Shown here: one piece after another, positions 58,701-64,000 of the stretch
How the letters are laid out: every line of letters begins with the position of its first letter
Position numbering within the stretch: position 1 is the first letter of the stretch
Assembly: GCA_035048815.1 (NCBI GenBank)
Contig: JAUCBN010000021.1
Coordinates: 4,123,501 to 4,187,500, forward strand
Reading direction: 5' to 3'
DNA: 64,000 nucleotides
Origin: Abelmoschus esculentus
Lineage: Eukaryota > Streptophyta > Magnoliopsida > Malvales > Malvaceae
Notes under the pieces: generated by a model
Told to the model about the DNA's origin: nothing
The model's database searches: none
What the model saw: the letters and a program-made list of their open reading frames with translations, nothing else
Program-made: the position numbers and the translations under genes

Positions 58701-61700
58701 AGATCTGCACACATGAAAACTTTAGTTCTATGTTTATTGGGATTGAGTTCAAGTGTCAAATATATGTTATATGTAATACATAAGTGGCTTAATAATCCCT
58801 TATGCATGACTATTAGTATTTAGTAGTTGATTTATATATATGTGTGTATATATATATGTTTATGCCATCTGAAGTATATTATGTATGCTCCTCTTAGGTT
58901 CTTTCTGCAGTTCCTTGTATTCTTTGCTCTCCACCTAACAGGAATGTCCATGTTTCGTGTAATTGCTTCGTTGTCCCAAACGATAGTTGCTTCTACAACT
59001 GCTGGAGCTCTTGTACTAGTGACAATTACATCCTTTGGTGGCTTCATTGTCGCAGAACGTAACATTTATTAGCCACTCCACCAATTCATATGTGAAATTC
59101 ATTTGCATAGATAAATGCCAAGTGTTTTTCTTTACAATTTTGTTTACCATATATGGCTGCAGCATCTATGCCCTCTTGGTTAAAATGGGGATTTTGGCTA
59201 AATCCGATCTCATACGGGGAGATAGGCTTGACCTTGAACGAACTTCTTGCTCCTCGGTGGGAAAAGGTAAAACCAGCTACTCAATAATGTTGCAGTGGTT
59301 GTTTCATGCTTCCTCTTCGGCATTTTTCTTTCTTGATTTCTTTTGGGAAAGCACTTCTAGCTACTTGCAAGTGCTGCTTAGAACATTAGATGAACCTCCT
59401 ATCAATGATTCATTCATTAGGCAAAACTATGATATATTGTTTCTTAACTTGTTTAGTTTTGTGTATAGGAGTCTGGAAACACAAGCATGGGACAACAAAC
59501 TCTAGAAAGTCGAGGATTGAACTACGATAGCTACTTTTACTGGTTATCTATTGCAGCTTTATTCGGATTAACAGTGCTTTTCAATGTCATTTTTACATTG
59601 GCTTTGACTTTCTTGAAGCGTAAGTTTACTTCAACTGCTGTGGAAGGTCCTCCTTAAAAGGAAAACTATATATTTTTAGTGCTAATAGATACATTGACGA
59701 TGTTCAGCTCCGGGAAAGTCTCGTGCGATTGTTTCGTTTGAGAGATACTCTCAACTTCAAGGACTTGAAGAATATAGCAAAGATGAAAGTATACCGAAAG
59801 AAAGCAAAATCTCCTTTGAGTCTGAATTTTTTTCCTTTTCTAAGGAAGGTGAGAATATTGAATCCCCTTTAACATGAAAATTCAAATGTGTTCTGAATGT
59901 AATTTTTTTGTTCCATACAGGGAAAATGGTTCTGCCTTTCCAGCCCCTAACAGTCACATTCCGGAACGTGGAGTACTATGTGGATGTCCCTGTGGTAACA
60001 GTCCTGATCCTACAGCTAGTTTCATTCATGTAGTTGTAAATTCTCCATTTACGGTTTTAACTCAAATGAAGTTGTCAATTCTTGTTTCAGGGCTTTAAGA
60101 ACAAAAGGATGCAGCTTCTGTCGAACATTACCGGGGCATTCCAGCCCGGAATTTTAACAGCATTGATGGGTGTTAGTGGAGCAGGTAAAACAACTCTTAT
60201 GGATGTTCTTTCCGGAAGGAAAACCAAGGGTACAATCAAAGGAGAGATTAGAATTGGTGGGTACCTCAAAGTTCAGGATGCATATGCCAGGGTATCAGGC
60301 TACTGTGAGCAAACTGATATACATTCTCCCCATCTCACCGTCGAAGAATCATTAATATCTTCTGCTTGGCTGCGTCTTCCATCTCATATTGATTTGAAAA
60401 CTAAAGATGTATGTTAGGCACCTTTCTTGGTCCATACATTACCCGAGATAATACTTCTTTGTCATCATTTTCTCTACTCTTTTTCCTTCCTGCAGAACTT
60501 CATCAATGAAGTACTCGAAACCATAGAGCTCGATGAAATCAAAGATTCCATAGTAGGCATAGCTGGAGTCAATGGGTTATCTACCGAGCAGCGTAAGAGG
60601 CTGACCATAGCGGTTGAGCTCGTTGCCAATCCGTCAATCATGTTTATGGATGAACCAACTTCAGGTCTAGATGCAAGAGCAGCAGCAATTGTTATGAGAG
60701 CAGTGAAAAATGTAGTTGAAACCGGAAGAACCGTTGTATGCACTATCCACCAACCTAGTATTCACATATTCGAGGCATTTGACGAGGTAGAGCAGTATGA
60801 TATATCTTTTTCCACTGTATTATCCAAAAGAGACCCCCCCAAAGAGAGACCCCTCACTTTTGTCTTGCTCTCATGGCATGGCAGTTGATTTTAATGAAAA
60901 CTGGAGGGCGCATTATCTACTCCGGACCACTCGGTCAGCAGTCCAGTCAAGTTATTGAGTATTTTCAGGTTAGTTTACTTGTGAAATTATTATGAACAAT
61001 ATGATGGTTCCAAGCATTATGATCTGATACAGAAAAGTAGATATTTTGCAAACATATTATCATTAATTGCTTCTATATAATGTGCTTCAGAACATCCCTG
61101 GAGTGCCCAAGATTAAAGACAATTATAATCCAGCGACATGGATGTTGGAGATTACTTCTAAATCTGCAGAGGCTCAAACCGGCGTAGATTTTGCTGATAT
61201 TTATAAGAGATCCTCTTTGTTTCGGTACGTACAACTACAAATGCTAGGTGTAGACTAAAACTGTCTCGACCGCATGTAGCTGTTTTTTCAGCCATCAGTT
61301 TTTCATGCAACAAAAAATACACTTGTTTCATAGGCTAAAACTCTTTTGTCCATCTTACTATAACAGGGAAAATCTAGAGTTGGTTAAGCAATTGAGTTCA
61401 CCACCTCCTGATTCAAAAGAACTGCAGTTTTCAACTCGATTTCCTCAGAACGGTTGGGAACAATTCAAAGCATGCCTGTGGAAACAGCACTTGTCATATT
61501 GGAGAAGTCCTTTTTATAATTTGACACGCTTTATTTTCTTCTCTGCCTCGTGTGTTATCTTCGGCATACTGTTCTGGCAGCGAGGGGACAAAATGTCAGT
61601 AACCCCGAAAACTACGAGCTTCAAAATGGAACATCGTCAAAAGACTGATGTAATATACTTTGTTGTTGTTGTCGTTACAGAGAAAACCAACAGGACCTAT

Positions 61701-62594
61701 TTAATGCACTTGGTGTGATGTATGCAGCCCTATTCTTCTTCGGCCACAACTGTTGCTTATCTGTATTGCCATTCGTTTCGATCCAGAGATCAGTTATGTA
61801 CCGGGAAATGTTTGCAGGAATGTACAGTCCGTGGGCATACTCATTTGCACAGGTTTAAACTTCACTCCAAAGTTATCTGGTTTAAACTCAAACACCAATG
61901 AAATTTCCATAGTAGACAGATAGTTAACTATGTTAGAAATTCCATTTTTGTTTTGTTTTGCTAATGACTCGAGTCTTGATTTCGCAGGTTGTAATTGAGA
62001 TCCCATACCTCCTTACTTTGTCTCTTCTATACGTGATCATCACGTATCCGATGATCGGATACTACTGGTCAGCCTATAAAATATTGTGGTCATTTTACAC
62101 CATATGTTGTTCAGTGCTATGCTTCACCTACTTAGGGATGATGATAGTGTCAATAACTCCCAACGTTCAATTGGCTTTCATTCTGAGTTCATTTGCTACA
62201 TCCACCATGAATCTGTTCTCCGGATTTTATCTGCCCATAATGGTAAGTAAGCTCTGACTAGTTGCTGCATTCGGCATGTTTAAACATGAAATCCGAAAAT
62301 AAAATGATAATCGATGGCTGCTTGCAGAAAATGCCGAGTTGGTGGGTCTGGCTACGCTATGTATCTCCCACGTCTTGGTTGCTGGATGCCATATTCTCGT
62401 CGCAGTATGGAGATATCGATAAGGAAATACAGGCTTTTGGAGAAACCAAGACAGTTTCTGCTTTCATAGAAGATTATTTTGGTTATCATCATAAGTCTCT
62501 AGGCTTTGTTGCCATTGTTCTCATCATCTACCCCATTGTATTGGCTTCTCTTTTCGCTTTCTTTACCGGAAAATTAAATTTCCAAAGGAGGTAA
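55795..62594 (+). CDS. Full-size ABCG (PDR) transporter, 24 exons, complete
   Basis: ATP-driven membrane exporter of the pleiotropic drug resistance type (NBD-TMD twice); family members move hormones, waxes or phenolics. Exons: 55795-56168, 56247-56370, 56507-56589, 56696-56780, 56888-57047, 57136-57212, 57309-57362, 57438-57528, 57618-57919, 58012-58293, 58384-58697, 58898-59058, 59163-59266, 59469-59619, 59708-59848, 59921-59994, 60091-60408, 60496-60786, 60885-60968, 61091-61224, 61367-61594, 61681-61852, 61988-62242, 62328-62594; 4326 nt, 1441 residues. NBD1: Walker A GPPGCGKST (~200), signature VSGGEKRR, Walker B ALFMDEISNGLD. NBD2: GVSGAGKTT (~888), LSTEQRKR, IMFMDEPTSGLD (~1020), H-loop TIHQPSIHIFEAFDE. 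PDR phrases include RERLVDVTKLRPEE, LILMKTGGRIIYSGPLGQ and NPATWMLEITS. By text it is nearest the ABCG33/37 group; substrate unknown. All splice sites are GT-AG. Confidence 0.94.
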
Positions 62595-62870
62595 GCCAAA
62601 TCCGATTCTGTTGCTGCTATCCGTATAAAACACTCCCTGATATACTAATAAAGAGAATTTTTGCATATGAATATCATCCTACTGAATGAATATATATGTC
62701 TGACTCGACTCGATACTCTTTACTCCAAGTTTTCAGTTACAGTAAAAGGCATGTTGTAAATTTTAAGCAATCCCAACAAAAAGTACACATGTCGTTTTGG
62801 TCATACTCGATTCGATAAAAATTCGTTGATGTAATCGTTATATTTACAATGTACTAGAAATCGTGTGGAC
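62595..62870. other. 3' region of the ABCG gene
   Basis: Contains likely 3' UTR (a polyadenylation-like tactaataaagag at 62644-62656). No further gene. Confidence 0.5.
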
Positions 62871-63219
62871 AATCACCTTAGCTTCCACTACGCAGACGTC
62901 CTTCACCAGGGTAGCCTGAGCCTGTATGGTGGAAATACGCCAATGAAACGAATTTTGCCCACCCACTTTCCTGGCTTGACTCACTAAACCAGTGATTAAG
63001 TGTAACACAATCCGAAATTTAAACTTGTGATTCTGGTATGATCTACTTGATGGAAATGATTGTTAATAGATGAATAGTTTCTGTTTCTATACCTTTCCCG
63101 GCAATGTGCCTGCTCTGCAGCTGATCCTGGATACCCAAAGTGAACTCAGCAAACATTTTAGAACCGTCCGTAAGAGTGGATGAGTCCTCCAAAGCCAAAT
63201 ACAGATCGACACGAGTGCC
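62871..63219 (-). pseudogene. MATH-domain protein remnant, truncated and frameshifted
   Basis: MATH (TRAF-like) domains bind substrates or partners in plants, often for ubiquitin ligases. The minus strand reads TGTRVDLYLALEDSSTLTDG, SKMFAEFTLGIQDQLQSRHI, then an intron-like gap (donor gtatag at about 63093), then HWFSESSQESGWAKF and VSLAYFHHTGSGY near 63000-62915. The expected continuation LVKDVCVVEAKVIVHTIS is present in the next frame, so there is one extra base near 62912-62920. The 5' part of the domain is missing: similarity stops at 63219, exactly where TGTCGCGACC begins on the plus strand. Confidence 0.7.
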
Positions 63220-64000
63220 TGTCGCGACCATTTTAAAATCGAAACGTGTGAAATATAGCTTGACGAGTAAATTTTAAAAAAAATCAGGTTTTATTTGCTT
63301 TTAATTATGAAAAAACCAAATTTTATTGAAAACATATATTATTTAAATTTTAAAAATAAATTGGATTCGTCATCGATCACTCTGGTAGGCCAGACACCAT
63401 AAAACAAACCAGAGATTCATTTTGAAAATATTTGAGTTTGGGAGTCGGTTACGCGTAAGGACAACCCTTACGAGCGCCCGAAATCGGTACCTTTTTAATT
63501 ACACGTGGCATTTTTGCATTTCAAATAACAGTATTAATTTAATCCGTCATTTTCAAATAAATATCATTCGAATAAGAATATCCTTTTGGATAAGAAAATA
63601 CATTTCTTTTAAATACGAGCTTGAATAAGACGTCCTCTAGATAGGAAACCTTAATTCGTATTTAAAGAAATATAAGTTCTGCCCCAAAAGGTTTTAAATA
63701 CATGACCGATTATAATCTTATTTGTTTTAAGTTTTAACCTATAAGGCTTTATTAATTAAATATTTAAACCCTATTAAATTATTAATTTCACCAAGTGTAT
63801 TATGATAACATCCGAATGCTCGGACACTACCATCTCGACACCTAACAAAATTAATAATACTATTAATGTCACTAATTATTTACCTAATTAATTTTATTTA
63901 ATTCTAATACCTAAATTATTTTATCGGTTTCTAGGTTTTGATGGTACATCAATACGATACCAAGGTACACTCTTTAGGTCAACGTCATGATACGTCAAAA
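63220..64000. mobile_element. Probable gypsy-type LTR, left end, running off the window
   Basis: Begins tgtcgcgaccattttaaaat, a TG-start of the kind common at plant gypsy LTRs. It interrupts MATH coding sequence and continues as noncoding, moderately AT-rich DNA to the window edge (tcggttacgcgtaaggacaa at about 63446; ccgaatgctcggacactacc at 63810). No internal domain is reached, so the call rests on the edge and the break in the gene. Confidence 0.5.

Noticed and set aside
60474..60743. 89-codon minus-strand frame inside the ABCG gene
   Set aside because: Antisense shadow of the NBD2 exon.
25880..62594. An ABC transporter cluster formed by the ABCB fragment and the ABCG gene
   Set aside because: Different subfamilies, 29 kb apart, one dead; no sign of shared origin or function.
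1..64000. tRNA, rRNA or snRNA genes
   Set aside because: Looked for conserved tRNA A/B box pairs and rRNA phrases by eye; none was convincing. A dedicated covariance-model scan would be needed to exclude them.

Overview
This is plant nuclear DNA, almost certainly from a eudicot. Genes are split by GT-AG introns, their products are typical plant proteins (plastid RSH, PPR, PDR-type ABC transporter, boron transporter), and the space between them is AT-rich and packed with LTR retrotransposons, LINE remnants and small inverted-repeat elements. My best guess is cotton (Gossypium, Malvaceae), from the general look of proteins and repeats; that is inference, not something the sequence proves.

Layout: (1) 1-502, minus: first coding exon of a SEC23 COPII coat gene, running off the left edge. 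(2) About 1.05-11.2 kb: a repeat field with a broken foldback element, a shattered L1-type LINE (2.7-9.3 kb) carrying later insertions, and an old Ty1/copia pol fragment. (3) 11678-15431, plus: intact FEN1 flap endonuclease, 17 coding exons, one with a GC donor. (4) 16.9-22.0 kb: a decayed but structurally complete Ty3/gypsy element. (5) 22.4-25.3 kb: a tandem array of ~187 bp units ending in an inverted copy, abutting an AT-rich minisatellite. (6) 25.9-26.5 kb: remains of a P-glycoprotein (ABCB) nucleotide-binding domain. (7) 29072-26728, minus: CRSH, the EF-hand RelA/SpoT homologue, whose transit-peptide region shows a reading-frame conflict. (8) 29921-35754: a fairly young Ty1/copia element in minus orientation with 229 bp LTRs and a perfect 5 bp target duplication, followed by a hAT-like MITE. 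(9) 36-41 kb: LTR and LINE debris. (10) 42075-45510, plus: intact BOR4-type boron exporter. (11) 47.3-50.5 kb: a large imperfect palindrome whose two arms each hold a different Mutator-like MITE. (12) 50748-52294, plus: a PPR gene of the EMB2750/PPR2 type. (13) 55795-62594, plus: intact 24-exon full-size ABCG/PDR transporter. (14) 62.87-63.22 kb, minus: a MATH-domain remnant cut off where a likely LTR begins.

The six host genes are unrelated single-copy housekeeping, transport and organelle genes with no sign of acting as a cluster. The exon models were built by hand from splice consensus and reading-frame continuity; the FEN1, BOR, PPR and PDR models each sum to an intact frame (382, 664, 486 and 1441 residues). 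No new multi-gene system was found. The most unusual items are the nested palindrome at 47.3-50.5 kb, the 187 bp array with its inverted end, and the CRSH frame conflict.
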